In this document: positions 42,413 to 52,275 of the stretch, piece by piece
Layout: the number at the start of each line of letters is the position of its first letter
How positions within the stretch are numbered: the first letter of the stretch is position 1
Source of the DNA: Dinoroseobacter sp.
GTDB lineage: Bacteria > Pseudomonadota > Alphaproteobacteria > Rhodobacterales > Rhodobacteraceae
Length of the DNA stretch: 64,000 nucleotides
NCBI GenBank assembly: GCA_017643385.1
Contig: JAEPNN010000009.1
Location: 118,613-182,612, forward strand
Reading direction: 5' to 3'
The notes under the pieces: model-generated
Seen by the model: the letters and a program-made list of their open reading frames with translations, nothing else
Database searches by the model: none
Told to the model about the DNA's origin: nothing
Translations under genes and position numbers: made by a program

Positions 42413-43279
42413 ATGACAACGATGATCGGTGTGATCGGGGGCTCTGGCCTGTATGAGATCGATGGGCTGGAAGACGCCGCTTGGCAATCCGTTGAAAGCC
42501 CTTGGGGCGCACCTTCGGATCAAATCCTGACCGGCAGGCTGGACGGCGTTGCCATGGCATTCTTGCCTCGTCACGGTCGTGGGCACACACATTCTCCAAC
42601 GACGGTGCCCTACCGCGCCAATATCGACGCGTTGAAACGCCTCGGCGTGACCGATGTAGTTTCGGTCAGTGCCTGCGGGTCTTTCCGCGAAGAAATGGCA
42701 CCGGGTGATTTTGTCGTCGTCGACCAGTTCATTGACCGCACCTTTGCGCGGGAAAAAAGCTTCTTTGGAACAGGACTGGTTGGACATGTCAGCGTCGCGC
42801 ACCCCACATGTCCGAGACTTGGCGCAGCGTGTTTAGAAGCAGGCCGGGCGTCGGGCATAACCATGCACGACGGGGGCACATATCTGGCAATGGAAGGCCC
42901 ACAATTTTCGTCGGTTGCGGAATCGCACATGTACCGGTCATGGGGCTGTGACGTGATCGGCATGACGAACATGCCAGAAGCCAAACTCGCCCGCGAGGCT
43001 GAGCTTTGCTACGCAAGCGTTGCAATGATCACAGATTACGACAGTTGGCATCCTGATCACGGAGCCGTTGATATTACCGAGATTATCAAAACGCTTGGGG
43101 CTAACTCTGCGAACGCCAAGGGGCTTGTGGCTCGCTTGCCGGACCTACTTGGGTCAGACCGCGCACCCTGCCCCCATGGCTGCGATCGCGCGCTCGAATT
43201 TGCGATCATGACGGCGCCAGACAAACGCGACCCGGAACTTTTGGCAAAGCTTGATGCGGTGGCAGGGCGCGTTCTCTGA
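42413..43279 (+). CDS. mtnP: S-methyl-5'-thioadenosine phosphorylase
   Basis: A 288-residue purine nucleoside phosphorylase of the MTAP type. It shows the phosphate-binding start IGVIGGSGLYEIDGLED, the loop HGRGHTHSPTTVPYRANI, the substrate site YLAMEGPQFSSVAESHMYRS and GMTNMPEAKLAREAELCYAS. It splits methylthioadenosine from polyamine or quorum-signal synthesis into adenine and methylthioribose-1-phosphate. The ATG at 42413 follows AAGGA. Its stop overlaps the start of the LysE gene (TGATG). The adenine product can be recycled by Apt, encoded 2 kb further on the same strand. Confidence 0.94.
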   Translation: MTTMIGVIGGSGLYEIDGLEDAAWQSVESPWGAPSDQILTGRLDGVAMAFLPRHGRGHTHSPTTVPYRANIDALKRLGVTDVVSVSACGSFREEMAPGDFVVVDQFIDRTFAREKSFFGTGLVGHVSVAHPTCPRLGAACLEAGRASGITMHDGGTYLAMEGPQFSSVAESHMYRSWGCDVIGMTNMPEAKLAREAELCYASVAMITDYDSWHPDHGAVDITEIIKTLGANSANAKGLVARLPDLLGSDRAPCPHGCDRALEFAIMTAPDKRDPELLAKLDAVAGRVL

Positions 43280-43911
43280 TGTCCCTCGATCTTTGGCTGA
43301 CCTTCGTCATTGCATCGATTGCGCTTCTGCTGATCCCCGGGCCGACTGTCCTGCTCGTACTCAGCTATGCGATCAGCAAAGGGCGTTCGGTGGCTTTGGC
43401 GTCCGCTGCCGGAGTCGCCCTGGGTGATCTGATTGCGATGACAACTTCGCTCATTGGGCTTGGTGCGCTCGTCTTGGCCTCAGCGACGCTGTTCACCATC
43501 CTCAAGTGGATTGGGGCAGTTTATCTGGTCTGGCTTGGACTTAAACTGCTCCGTTCTGCACCCTCAGACGCGCTCGGTGCGATCTCTGCAAACCGAGAGG
43601 TCACCGCGCGCAGTGTTTTCGGACATGCAGCTATCGTCACAGCACTTAACCCCAAAAACATCGCTTTCTTTATCGCATTCGTTCCACAATTCGTGGACCC
43701 GAAAACGCCGTTACTACCGCAGTTTGCCATTCTAATCGTGACATTCGTAGGGCTTGCGGCAATCAACGTCCTTGCCTATGCGCTCCTTGCTGACAAGTTG
43801 CGCGCCATGATCGGCAAACCCGCCGTGATCGCTGGGCTGACTCGCGCAGGTGGAGCGGCCTTGGTCGCCATAGGCTTTGCAACTGCTGCAATTCGCAGGG
43901 GTACCATCTGA
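43279..43911 (+). CDS. LysE/RhtB-family amino acid exporter
   Basis: A 210-residue membrane protein with about six hydrophobic helices. The family motif LLLIPGPTVLLVLSYAISKG is at the N-terminus, followed by GVALGDLIAMTTSL and LNPKNIAFFIAFVPQFVDP. LysE-type proteins export amino acids or homoserine lactones down the proton gradient. It is translationally coupled to mtnP, so it may export a methionine-cycle product; that is only context. Confidence 0.9.
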   Translation: MSLDLWLTFVIASIALLLIPGPTVLLVLSYAISKGRSVALASAAGVALGDLIAMTTSLIGLGALVLASATLFTILKWIGAVYLVWLGLKLLRSAPSDALGAISANREVTARSVFGHAAIVTALNPKNIAFFIAFVPQFVDPKTPLLPQFAILIVTFVGLAAINVLAYALLADKLRAMIGKPAVIAGLTRAGGAALVAIGFATAAIRRGTI

Positions 43912-43913
43912 TA

Positions 43914-44603
43914 ATGCATGCTAAGCTTGTCGCATTTCTTCTGGGCACCTGTTTGGTGCTGTCCCATCCAGCTTGGGCCGTAGACTACGTTTCAACCGAA
44001 GGCCCGTTAAGCGACCGTGACTTCTATCGACTGGTAAGTTGTGGCGCGCCGCCGGGGTCAGAATGTGATCAACCTCCTATCCGCTGGCCGTCCTTGAAAG
44101 AACGCTCACTTACCATTGGTATTGCACAGCGCGATGCCGGGTTCCCGGACCAGACAGCGCGCCATGTCTTGCTCGGCATGAAAAATGCTGTGCGCCAGAT
44201 CAATCGACTGGGATCAGGCTTGCGACTAAACGAGGTCGGATTTGGGGAAACTGCAGACATACTTGTCTATCTGCAGGACGTTCCAGAAGGCGGAAAGATA
44301 CAAGGGACAGGGCTACGGGGTCTTGATGGGATACGGATCGAGATCGGACGCTTTCATGTCCTATGGAACCATCGTCGCGAGATCACACGGGCCGGAATTG
44401 TTTTGAGCCGCGATCTTGAGCCACTGGAAGCCGCCTCTGTGATCCTGGAAGAGATCGTTCAGTCCCTTGGATTGATCTACGATATTCGTAACGTTACGTA
44501 TCGTGGTCGTTCAATCTTTGACGAAGACAGCAATCGTGTTGTGGCTTTGCGTGGACAGGATGCGAAGGCGTTGAGGCTGCATTACCCTGCGAGAGTCCAA
44601 TGA
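43914..44603 (+). CDS. DUF2927 family secreted protein, copy 1
   Basis: A 229-residue exported protein with a signal peptide (residues 1-23, ending PAWAVD). The mature part carries two cysteines (RLVSCGAPPGSECDQ), a strand-rich centre and the conserved block AASVILEEIVQSLGLIYDIR, then SIFDEDSNRVVALRGQDAKA. The LEE-x2-QSLGL helix sits where secreted metalloproteases have HExxH but lacks both histidines. It is followed by a homologous gene with ATGA overlap, so the two are tandem paralogues. Function unknown. Confidence 0.88.
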   Translation: MHAKLVAFLLGTCLVLSHPAWAVDYVSTEGPLSDRDFYRLVSCGAPPGSECDQPPIRWPSLKERSLTIGIAQRDAGFPDQTARHVLLGMKNAVRQINRLGSGLRLNEVGFGETADILVYLQDVPEGGKIQGTGLRGLDGIRIEIGRFHVLWNHRREITRAGIVLSRDLEPLEAASVILEEIVQSLGLIYDIRNVTYRGRSIFDEDSNRVVALRGQDAKALRLHYPARVQ

Positions 44604-45301
44604 AGTATCTTTGGTCAGGTCTTGCTGCAGGTCTGTTGAGTGCAAGCCATGCCGGTGCGGTTGAATTCATCGAAACCGATCAGACCCTGAATGATGATCA
44701 CTTTTACCGCGCCGTTGCCTGTGGCGCGGCACCCGGGGCAGACTGCACGCGCCAATTTGCAAGATGGCCTGCCGAAAAAGCAAGGGAACTGACCGTTAGC
44801 CTGAGGGGCATTGATCCAGAGTTTCCGGTCTACAAACTCAGCTGGGTACGTGCGGCACTTGATGAAGCCATTGACGAGATCAACAAAGCGGGCGCTGCAA
44901 TCAACCTTGTGCGGCGTGCCGATGCGCTGCCTGCAGACATTCCCATTTTTCTGACGGGCGCAGGGCGCGGAGAAGTGGTGCAAGATACCGGCTATCACGG
45001 CCTTGATGGATCGACGATTGAGGCGGGTCTTGTCACCGTGTGGTGGTGGGATGGAGACATCTCGACGGCAGCGGTTGCACTTAGCGCAGATGTGCGCAGG
45101 CGCTCTATCAGGTCTATTTTGCTCGAAGAACTGGTTCAGGCCCTGGGCCTTGCGACCGATATTCGAGGCCCCGCCTATCGCGGGAAATCCATCTTTGACG
45201 AAGACAGCAACGCGGTCACCCGACTTGAAGGTCAGGACAGAGAGGCCCTCCGCCTTCATTATCCGACAGACAGTCAGATGTCCCAGTCGGCCAGTAATTA
45301 G
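44600..45301 (+). CDS. DUF2927 family secreted protein, copy 2
   Basis: A 233-residue paralogue of the preceding protein. The N-terminal signal peptide ends at SHAGAVE; the shared blocks are YRAVACGAAPGADCTRQFAR, IRSILLEELVQALGLATD and GKSIFDEDSNAVTRLEGQDR. The ATG overlaps the stop of copy 1 (ATGA), indicating coupled expression of both copies. The identity between the copies is moderate by eye, strongest in the Cys segment and at the C-terminus, so the duplication is old. Function unknown; likely periplasmic or surface associated. Confidence 0.88.
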   Translation: MKYLWSGLAAGLLSASHAGAVEFIETDQTLNDDHFYRAVACGAAPGADCTRQFARWPAEKARELTVSLRGIDPEFPVYKLSWVRAALDEAIDEINKAGAAINLVRRADALPADIPIFLTGAGRGEVVQDTGYHGLDGSTIEAGLVTVWWWDGDISTAAVALSADVRRRSIRSILLEELVQALGLATDIRGPAYRGKSIFDEDSNAVTRLEGQDREALRLHYPTDSQMSQSASN

Positions 45302-45319
45302 CATTTAGAGGACACAGCC

Positions 45320-45859
45320 ATGAGCCCTTCTCGAACCGTACAAGATTATATCCGGACCATTCCGGATTTCCCCCATGAAGGGATTATGTTCCGAGACGTG
45401 ACCACCTTGTTTCTGGATCCGCGCGGGCTGCGATTGGCAATCGACCAGTTGCTCGCGCCTTACGTTGGACAGCAGATAGATAAAATTGCGGGCCTCGAGG
45501 CGCGCGGCTTCATTCTGGGGGGTGCGGTCGCCCACCAATTGAGCCGAGGTTTCATCCCAATCCGAAAAAAAGGAAAACTTCCGGGTGCCACGATCGAGCA
45601 GAGCTACACGCTGGAATACGCCGAAGCGACCGTGGAAATCCATGACGACTGTCTGCAACCCGGCGAGAAAGTCCTGTTGGTTGACGATCTGCTTGCAACG
45701 GGAGGCACGGCCGAGGCCGGGATCAAGCTGATTGAACAGTTGGGCGCCGAGGTGATCGGGTGTGCATTCGTGGTCGACCTGCCTGATCTCGGTGGCCGCA
45801 AGAAGCTCGAAGCAATGGGTCAGGATGTACACACCTTGACGGCGTTTGAAGGCGACTAG
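45320..45859 (+). CDS. apt: Adenine phosphoribosyltransferase
   Basis: A 179-residue type I phosphoribosyltransferase. The PRPP loop is [20 protein letters not shown], and the N-terminal block [20 protein letters not shown] and [20 protein letters not shown] are typical of Apt. It converts adenine and PRPP to AMP. It follows the mtnP-lysE-DUF2927 genes in the same direction 18 bases after the second DUF2927 stop, with an AGAGGA ribosome site, consistent with recycling the adenine released by MtnP. Confidence 0.95.
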   Translation: MSPSRTVQDYIRTIPDFPHEGIMFRDVTTLFLDPRGLRLAIDQLLAPYVGQQIDKIAGLEARGFILGGAVAHQLSRGFIPIRKKGKLPGATIEQSYTLEYAEATVEIHDDCLQPGEKVLLVDDLLATGGTAEAGIKLIEQLGAEVIGCAFVVDLPDLGGRKKLEAMGQDVHTLTAFEGD

Positions 45860-47274
45860 GCTTCGCTTCGCAGCACTGCGCCCGGGTTCATGATCCCTGC
45901 GGGGTCTAGTGCGCCTTTGATGGCGCGCATGGCCAAAAGCTTTGCAGGGTCACCGTATTTTTCTAGATCATTCACCTTGAGCCGACCGATGCCATGTTCG
46001 GCACTGACAGACCCCCCGAATGCATGGGCGAGATCGTGTACGGTTTCCTTGATGGCGCTGCGCAGGTCTTCATAATCGGCGCGCGACTTACCTGCATCCG
46101 GGAAAACGTTGAAGTGGAGATTTCCATCACCGACATGCCCAAAGCAATTCACGCGAAATGGCCCGAGTTTTGCGATCGCAAGATTACCTTGGGTGATGAA
46201 GTCCGGGAGCGCTGACAGGGGAACCGAAATGTCGTGAGATGAAACAGATCCGATGCGACGATTGGCTTCGGGCATGCTTTCGCGGACAGACCAGAACTCC
46301 GCCGCCTCCCGTTCGGATTGCGCAATCAAACCATCACTGACCAAACCAGCTTCAACGCCACGTTCAAAGATCTCAAGCAACGTCGCTTCGGGATCAAAAC
46401 TCTCTGGTCCCCCCAGATCAATCAGAACAGTCCATTCAGGTTTTGTAGCAAAGGGCTGACGGATATCGGGCATAGTCTCGCGCAAGAACTCAAATCCTTG
46501 ACGGTGCATGAGCTCAAAGGCCGAAACTGTACCCCCGGCAATCTGTCCCGCCAAAGAAAGGAGCTTGAGCGCCGCGCCGGGACCATCGACAACCAGCATC
46601 GCGACACCGGATTTCTTTGGACGCGGAAAAAGCCGAAGCGCGGCTGCCGTGATAACACCAAGACTGCCCTCGGCACCAATCAGAAGATGCCTCAGATCAT
46701 AGCCTGTATTGTTTTTCCTAAGACGCGTCAGCGTATTCATAATGTCACCGTTCGGCAGAACAGCCTCGATCCCAAGACACAGATCACGCGCATTGCCATA
46801 GCGCAGAACATTCACACCACCCGCATTGGTGGACAGCAAGCCGCCGATCCTCGCAGACCCTTCCGAGGCAAGCGACAATGGGAAAAGCCGATCGTTGGCT
46901 TCTGCGACCGCCTGTACATCAGCCAGGATGACACCGGCTTCAGCTACCAGCACATTTTCGTCGGCAAAGGTACCGCGCACCGATTGCATCCGCTCCAACG
47001 ACAGGATTACCGGTCTTGGCAGGCCCTGAGCGATTTGGCCACCGACCAATCCAGTGCCTCCGGAATACGGAACAACTGGAACACAAGCCGCCTGCGCTGC
47101 CTTCAAAAGCAAAGAAACCTGCTCGGTTGAGGATGGCGCAACCAGCAATCCGCCGTCTGACGCATACCGTCCCCTCGGTTCTTCCAAATACTTTGGCGTG
47201 AGTTCAGGAAAGACGTCTTCGGGTAAGTCCAGACCAGCCTGAAATGCTGTATCGGCGGGATTAAAGCGTGTCAT
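45856..47274 (-). CDS. FAD-linked oxidase (GlcD/D-2-hydroxyacid dehydrogenase type)
   Basis: A 472-residue flavoprotein of the VAO family. The FAD-binding PCMH domain has [19 protein letters not shown] and [20 protein letters not shown]. The C-terminal FAD-oxidase domain carries [20 protein letters not shown] and the zinc/active-site pattern [12 protein letters not shown]. Family members oxidise D-lactate, glycolate or D-2-hydroxyglutarate. No glcE/glcF genes flank it, so it is not a full glycolate oxidase operon; D-2-hydroxyglutarate or D-lactate dehydrogenase is likelier. It overlaps the apt stop by 4 bases. Confidence 0.9.
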   Translation of the reverse strand: MTRFNPADTAFQAGLDLPEDVFPELTPKYLEEPRGRYASDGGLLVAPSSTEQVSLLLKAAQAACVPVVPYSGGTGLVGGQIAQGLPRPVILSLERMQSVRGTFADENVLVAEAGVILADVQAVAEANDRLFPLSLASEGSARIGGLLSTNAGGVNVLRYGNARDLCLGIEAVLPNGDIMNTLTRLRKNNTGYDLRHLLIGAEGSLGVITAAALRLFPRPKKSGVAMLVVDGPGAALKLLSLAGQIAGGTVSAFELMHRQGFEFLRETMPDIRQPFATKPEWTVLIDLGGPESFDPEATLLEIFERGVEAGLVSDGLIAQSEREAAEFWSVRESMPEANRRIGSVSSHDISVPLSALPDFITQGNLAIAKLGPFRVNCFGHVGDGNLHFNVFPDAGKSRADYEDLRSAIKETVHDLAHAFGGSVSAEHGIGRLKVNDLEKYGDPAKLLAMRAIKGALDPAGIMNPGAVLRSEA

Positions 47275-47448
47275 GGGCCTTCCATTACCTGATAGGAACT
47301 CAGGTGCAAGTCACTCGCTGTCACGCAGATATCGGGGGTGAAGAACGCGAGGGACCGGAAGCTCTGGCAGAGTTCTCAACGATACCTCGATGAAGCTTTT
47401 ACATGTGCGTTCGATCACGAATTCATCGATCATCATGCGTAGATCAAG

Positions 47449-48045
47449 TCACCCGTAAACCTGATCCAAAGGCGCGCGTCCCCGCCGATCATGGCGCAAA
47501 GCTGCATAGAGAACGTGATTGCGCCATCGACCCGCGATTTGCAGATAGCTTTGGGCGACCCCTTCGTATTTGAACCCTGCCTTTTCAAGCACGCCTCGCG
47601 ACGCGCGGTTTTCCGGCAGGCAGGCGGCTTCGATCCGGGACAGATCCATTTTTGTAAACGCGTGATGGGTAAGTGCCGCGATGGCTTCCGCCATGTAGCC
47701 CTGCCGCGCGAACGGCTCGCCAGTCCAATACCCAAGGGTGCCGGACTGCGCAGGCCCACGCCTCAGGTTGTCGAGCGTGATAGCCCCGACCAGCGTGGCA
47801 TCCTCACGACGGATCATGAAAAACGGGTACGCTATGTCTGTACGAATGGAACGCGCGGCCCAGTAGACGCGGTTGGTGAAACTTTTCCGGGTCAGATGGT
47901 CTTTCGCCCAGGTCGGCTCCCAGGGCGTCAGGAAATCAGCCGATGCTTCGCGCAAGGCGGCCCAGGCCCGAAAATCAGAATGAATCGGGGGGCGTAAAGT
48001 CATACGCTCGGTTTCGATACGTATGGTGCGCCGACCGCGTAACAT
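47449..48045 (-). CDS. GNAT acetyltransferase, RimJ/RimL type
   Basis: A 198-residue N-acetyltransferase. The RimJ-like opening is IETERMTLRPPIHSDFRAWA, the acetyl-CoA loop GYWTGEPFARQGYMAEAIAA, and the C-terminal block LPENRASRGVLEKAGFKYEG. RimJ acetylates the N-terminus of ribosomal protein S5. Its ATG overlaps the M16 protease stop (ATGA). It is the last gene of the ctaE-surf1-thrC-M16 series on the minus strand, an arrangement I recall from Rhodobacteraceae. Confidence 0.9.
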   Translation of the reverse strand: MLRGRRTIRIETERMTLRPPIHSDFRAWAALREASADFLTPWEPTWAKDHLTRKSFTNRVYWAARSIRTDIAYPFFMIRREDATLVGAITLDNLRRGPAQSGTLGYWTGEPFARQGYMAEAIAALTHHAFTKMDLSRIEAACLPENRASRGVLEKAGFKYEGVAQSYLQIAGRWRNHVLYAALRHDRRGRAPLDQVYG

Positions 48046-49304
48046 CAGGCTGCAAGACGCTCCTGCAAGCTTTCCAAATCAGGCGCCGCATCGGCAGGTC
48101 CATATACCGCCAAAGCTGCACCAGAGCGGCAGAGCGAGCGACCGAAGTCGCGTATGTCATCGAGGCTTGCTGCCTCAATTCGTGCCACGGTTTCTTCAAT
48201 GGCGGGAACGCGGTTCCAGATACCTATCATGCGCGCCAGTCGCTCTGCGCGGCTGGATGGCGATTCAAGCCCCATCACCAGCCCAGCTTTCAGCTGTGCA
48301 CGTGCACGTTCAATCTCGGACATGCTCAGATCACGCCCTGCACGAGCAACTTCATCGGCCATCAGCTGGGAGAGGTCCCCGATCTGTTCGGCGGAAGTGC
48401 CTGCATAGATCGTCGTCAGACCAGTCTCAGCGTAGGCGCTGGCTTGCGCAAAGACGGAATAACACAGGCCTCGTCTTTCACGCAGCTCCTGAAACAGACG
48501 GGACGACATTCCACCACCCAAAGCGGTCGCGAAAATTTGGGCGGTATACACATCTTCGGCCATGTATCCCGGGCTGGGCATTGCGAAGGCAAAATGCACC
48601 TGTTCTAGCGGCTTGATTACACGTCGCTCACCGCCGGTAAATGTAGCTTGCGGTGCTGGGCTATCATCACGTCCGGCGAGCCCACCGAACAGACGTTCCG
48701 CCAAACGCACCACTTCGTCGTGATCAACAGCGCCGGCGGCGGAAAGGATCATTTGACCCGGTCCGTAATGTTCGTTCACAAATCCAGCCAAGTCTTCGCG
48801 GTCAAAACTGCGAACCCGCTCTTCGGCGCCAAGAATGGTGCGCCCCAACGGCTGATTGGCATAACAGCGCTCCTGCAACCAATCGAAAACCACGTCGTCA
48901 GGGGTATCCAGCGCCTGCCCGATCTCCTGAAGGATCACGCCGCGCTCAATCTCGATCTCATTGGCATCAAATACCGGGTTCAGAAGAATGTCTGCGATAA
49001 CATCCATCGCCAAAGGCAAATCATCCTTTAGCACCCGCGCGTAATAGGCAGTCACTTCGCGCGAGGTGTAAGCGTTGATGTAGCCACCTACATCCTCGAT
49101 CTCTTCGGCGATCTGAACTGCGCTGCGGGTTTCTGTACCCTTGAACGCCATATGCTCAAGAAAGTGGGCAATGCCATTTTGCGGCGCAGTTTCGTGACGC
49201 CCGCCTGCCAGCACCCAAACGCCAATCGCAGCCGAGCCCAGCCCGGGCATGGTTTCAGTGACAATGCGAAAACCGTTCGGAAGGGTTTCTAGTTTGGGGC
49301 TCAC
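48045..49304 (-). CDS. M16 family zinc peptidase (processing-peptidase-like)
   Basis: A 419-residue pitrilysin-family metallopeptidase. The inverted zinc motif HFLEHMAFKGTETRSA contains the HxxEH signature, and the downstream Glu lies in EIERGVILQEI. The C-terminal half-domain has IYAGTSAEQIGDLS. Bacterial members of this length resemble the mitochondrial processing peptidase beta subunit. The start is GTG in a GTGA overlap with the thrC stop, and its own stop overlaps the RimJ-like start, so it is translationally coupled on both sides. Confidence 0.93.
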   Translation of the reverse strand: MSPKLETLPNGFRIVTETMPGLGSAAIGVWVLAGGRHETAPQNGIAHFLEHMAFKGTETRSAVQIAEEIEDVGGYINAYTSREVTAYYARVLKDDLPLAMDVIADILLNPVFDANEIEIERGVILQEIGQALDTPDDVVFDWLQERCYANQPLGRTILGAEERVRSFDREDLAGFVNEHYGPGQMILSAAGAVDHDEVVRLAERLFGGLAGRDDSPAPQATFTGGERRVIKPLEQVHFAFAMPSPGYMAEDVYTAQIFATALGGGMSSRLFQELRERRGLCYSVFAQASAYAETGLTTIYAGTSAEQIGDLSQLMADEVARAGRDLSMSEIERARAQLKAGLVMGLESPSSRAERLARMIGIWNRVPAIEETVARIEAASLDDIRDFGRSLCRSGAALAVYGPADAAPDLESLQERLAA

Positions 49305-50692
49305 GTGCGTCGGCTTTCTCGAATATGGGTTTCGAGCGTGGCAAGATCGTTAGCAATCTCGGTCACGCGTTCTGGTCGCTCATAAAGCGTTTCCATATGC
49401 GGTGGAAGAGGCGGATGCTCACCGGTTGCGGCCTCAACCGCAGCCGGGAATTTCGCAGGGTGCGCGGTTGCCAAGGTCACCGTAGGAACCGAGGGATCAG
49501 CCATATCGCGCGCGATTTTAACGCCGATGGCCGTATGCGGACAGAGCAGTTCACCATTGTCTTTCAGGGAGAACGCGATCTCTGCGCTGGTTTCGTCCTC
49601 GCTGACACGACCCGATGCGTAAGTTTCCCGCAAAGCTTCCAATGCACCCTGACTGACCGTGAACCCTCCGCTGGATTTCAACTCGTCCATCAGCTGTGCC
49701 ACGGCGTTGCCATCGCGATCATACGCATCAAACAGTGCGCGTTCGAAATTAGAACTGACCTGAATGTCCATGGACGGGCTGATCGAAGGATGCACCTGTG
49801 ATGTTCGGTATTCCCCGGTGCTCAGGCACCGGTGAAGGATGTCATTCTGATTCGTTGCCACAACCAGTTTGTCAATTGGAAGGCCCATCCGCTTGGCAAT
49901 CTGACCGGCAAAAATGTCCCCGAAATTCCCTGTCGGCACGCAGAAGCTGACCTTTCGATCCGGCGCCCCGAGAGTTGTCGCGGCGGAGAAATAGTACACA
50001 ACCTGCGCCAGAACCCGGCCCCAATTGATCGAATTCACGCCCGCAAGCCCGACCTCGTCCCGGAACGAGAAGTCGTTAAACATATCCTTCAGTCGCGCCT
50101 GACAGTCATCAAAATGTCCGTGAACGGCCAATGCATGCACATTGTCTTCCACCGGCGTGGTCATCTGACGGCGTTGAACCTCGGACACACGACCGTGCGG
50201 ATAAAGGATGAAGACATCTACCGCATCCAGACCGCGGAACGCTTCAATAGCAGCCGATCCTGTATCGCCCGATGTTGCGCCCACGATCGTTATCCGGTTT
50301 CCGCGACGTGTCAGTTCGCGTTGGAAAAGCCGTCCGATGATCTGCATTGCAAAATCTTTGAAGGCGAGTGTCGGACCATGGAACAGCTCTGCCAGAAACT
50401 GATTGGGGGCGAGCTGCTTTAGCGGCGCGCGCGCCGGGTGCGCGAAACCAGCGTAAGCTGCCGCAATATCTTCACGGAATTCTTCATCCGTAAAACTATC
50501 TCCCAAAAACGGGCGCATGACGCGGAACGCGATCTCTTCGTAAGGCTGCCCTGCCAGATCGCGGATCTCATCTGCGCTGAGAGTTGGAACCTCTGCAGGC
50601 ACATAAAGCCCGCCATCGCGCGCAAGCCCAGTGAGCATCGCTTCATGAAACGGAAGTTCGGGTGCAGTGCCGCGTGTAGAAACGTAACGCAT
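49301..50692 (-). CDS. thrC: Threonine synthase
   Basis: A 463-residue PLP enzyme converting O-phosphohomoserine to threonine. The PLP lysine is Lys112 in HGPTLAFKDFAMQIIG. Other family blocks are the start MRYVSTRGTAPELPFHEA, GATSGDTGSAAIEAFRG and FCVPTGNFGDIFAGQIAKRM. It is the longer, bacterial-yeast type of ThrC. It follows surf1 by 12 bases in the ctaC-thrC-M16 arrangement that is characteristic of Rhodobacterales. Confidence 0.96.
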   Translation of the reverse strand: MRYVSTRGTAPELPFHEAMLTGLARDGGLYVPAEVPTLSADEIRDLAGQPYEEIAFRVMRPFLGDSFTDEEFREDIAAAYAGFAHPARAPLKQLAPNQFLAELFHGPTLAFKDFAMQIIGRLFQRELTRRGNRITIVGATSGDTGSAAIEAFRGLDAVDVFILYPHGRVSEVQRRQMTTPVEDNVHALAVHGHFDDCQARLKDMFNDFSFRDEVGLAGVNSINWGRVLAQVVYYFSAATTLGAPDRKVSFCVPTGNFGDIFAGQIAKRMGLPIDKLVVATNQNDILHRCLSTGEYRTSQVHPSISPSMDIQVSSNFERALFDAYDRDGNAVAQLMDELKSSGGFTVSQGALEALRETYASGRVSEDETSAEIAFSLKDNGELLCPHTAIGVKIARDMADPSVPTVTLATAHPAKFPAAVEAATGEHPPLPPHMETLYERPERVTEIANDLATLETHIRESRRT

Positions 50693-50704
50693 CAGTATTG
50701 GCCT

Positions 50705-51376
50705 TTAGGTCGCAGGTCGGCGTTGCCGCCAGAAAAAGTATCCAGTCATCAAAACCCAAATCACGGCCAAGCCGAACCAGGTAAAGACATATTCTAGGTG
50801 ATTATTCGGAATCCCGGCGCTGTCCACGGGCATTGGCGTCACTGGACTGTCGGTTTCAGACGTTTGCCGCGCCACGACAAGAACCTCTTCCGTTGTAAGC
50901 ATATCGGCCATTGCCGGGAGATCTCGTGCAAACCAGATGTTAGACGTTAAGTCCGGATCAGGTGTAAAACTGTCAACCTCATCCGGCCACAATAATGTGC
51001 CGGTGACCACCGCGGATACCGCTGGACGAGCAAGCGCTTTTTCGCGCTCGGGAATGAATCCACGATCGACAAGAATGCGCCGACCGTCATCAGTTTCAAA
51101 TGCAGTAACGATCCGAAACCCCGGACCAACACCTTTTACGCTAACCAGAACATTGATTTCGCGATCCGTGAATTGACCAGAGACCACAACTGGGACGTAT
51201 TCATGGTCCTGTTCAGTAGGGTTGTCCGGCAACGTAACGGGCACAGACAACATGCGCATGTCGATCTCAGCCAGTATTCCTTCTTTCCACTGAAGACGCT
51301 GTAGCTGCCAGACACCGAGACTGACCAATACGGCCGTCCCGACGATCCCAAACACAAGTGGAAGAAAAAACCGCAA
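50705..51376 (-). CDS. surf1: SURF1-family cytochrome oxidase biogenesis protein
   Basis: A 223-residue inner-membrane protein. It has the N-terminal helix LVFGIVGTAVLVSLGVWQLQ and the C-terminal helix VFTWFGLAVIWVLMTGYFFW, separated by a beta-rich periplasmic region with RRILVDRGFIPEREK, the classic SURF1 layout. SURF1 helps insert haem a into subunit I. The start is TTG at 51376 with GGAG eight bases upstream, which gives the usual length; an upstream ATG in the frame would fall inside the ctaE gene. It follows a terminator-like hairpin after ctaE, so expression may be partly separate. Confidence 0.9.
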   Translation of the reverse strand: MRFFLPLVFGIVGTAVLVSLGVWQLQRLQWKEGILAEIDMRMLSVPVTLPDNPTEQDHEYVPVVVSGQFTDREINVLVSVKGVGPGFRIVTAFETDDGRRILVDRGFIPEREKALARPAVSAVVTGTLLWPDEVDSFTPDPDLTSNIWFARDLPAMADMLTTEEVLVVARQTSETDSPVTPMPVDSAGIPNNHLEYVFTWFGLAVIWVLMTGYFFWRQRRPAT

Positions 51377-51390
51377 GATATCGTCTCCGA

Positions 51391-51422
51391 AATAAAAGGG
51401 CGCAAGCCATGCCCGCGCCCTT
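51391..51422 (-). terminator. Terminator after ctaE
   Basis: Read on the minus strand, an 8-bp stem AAGGGCGC/GCGCCCTT (complement of 51396-51403 and 51415-51422, 11-base loop) is followed by TTTTATTT. It sits between the ctaE stop and the SURF1 start and could reduce read-through into surf1-thrC. Confidence 0.6.
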
Positions 51423-51458
51423 CGTGATCTCAACCCATCTGTTCTTAAGGAAGCCTTA

Positions 51459-52259
51459 TTAGCTTCCCCAAATGTAGATCGAGGCAAAGAGGAAGAGCCA
51501 TACGACATCGACAAAGTGCCAGTACCATGCGGCAGCCTCGAACCCGATGTGACGATCTGCTGTGAAGTGACCCTGGCGAGCACGCAAGTAGCAAATGAAC
51601 AAAAAGATCGTTCCGATGATCACATGCGCGCCGTGGAAACCCGTCGCCATGAAGAAGTTGGCACCATAGATATTTCCGGCAAAGCCGAAGCCTGCATGTG
51701 CGTACTCATAGGCCTGGAACACGGTGAAGATCATGCCGAGGCCAACCGCCAGCAGAAGCCCATGCTCCATGTCTTTGCGGTCTTCATCATGCACCAAAAC
51801 GTGGTGCGCCCAAGTGGCAGCCGCGCCAGAGCAGAGCAGGATTAGTGTGTTGATCAGTGGCAGATGCCAAGGGTCAAAGGTTTCGATACCCGCCGGAGGC
51901 CAAACGCCGTCTACCGCCGGGGACAGCGGGCCCATCGGATAAAGCGCATGCTTGAAAAACGACCAGAACCATGCCGAGAAGAACATCACTTCCGACATGA
52001 TGAAGAAGATAAAGCCGTACCGCAAACCAATGCGAACCACAGGTGTGTGGTCACCTTGATGGCTTTCACGCACGATCTCTGTCCACCAGCCAAACATGGT
52101 CATGATCACACCGGCAAAGCCGATCAGGAACATGTACGGTCCGTTCCCATGCATCCAGAGCACAGCACCAAATAGCATGATGAAACCGCTGACGGCGCCG
52201 ATGAAAGGCCAGGCGGAGGGCGGTAGGATGTGGTAATCGTGGTTCTTTGCGTGGGCCAT
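51459..52259 (-). CDS. ctaE: Cytochrome c oxidase subunit III
   Basis: A 266-residue protein with seven hydrophobic helices. It starts with the conserved [17 protein letters not shown] and contains [31 protein letters not shown] and [15 protein letters not shown], all typical of subunit III of aa3-type oxidase. It stabilises subunit I and sits in the inner membrane. It follows ctaG by 16 bases within the operon and is followed by a terminator-like hairpin. Confidence 0.97.
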   Translation of the reverse strand: MAHAKNHDYHILPPSAWPFIGAVSGFIMLFGAVLWMHGNGPYMFLIGFAGVIMTMFGWWTEIVRESHQGDHTPVVRIGLRYGFIFFIMSEVMFFSAWFWSFFKHALYPMGPLSPAVDGVWPPAGIETFDPWHLPLINTLILLCSGAAATWAHHVLVHDEDRKDMEHGLLLAVGLGMIFTVFQAYEYAHAGFGFAGNIYGANFFMATGFHGAHVIIGTIFLFICYLRARQGHFTADRHIGFEAAAWYWHFVDVVWLFLFASIYIWGS

Positions 52260-52275
52260 AGGTCGTCCTCGGGGC

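Noticed and set aside
46318..47130. Plus-strand frame (270 codons) opposite the FAD-linked oxidase
   Set aside because: It is a shadow of a conserved VAO-family gene, with no domain and no ribosome binding site.
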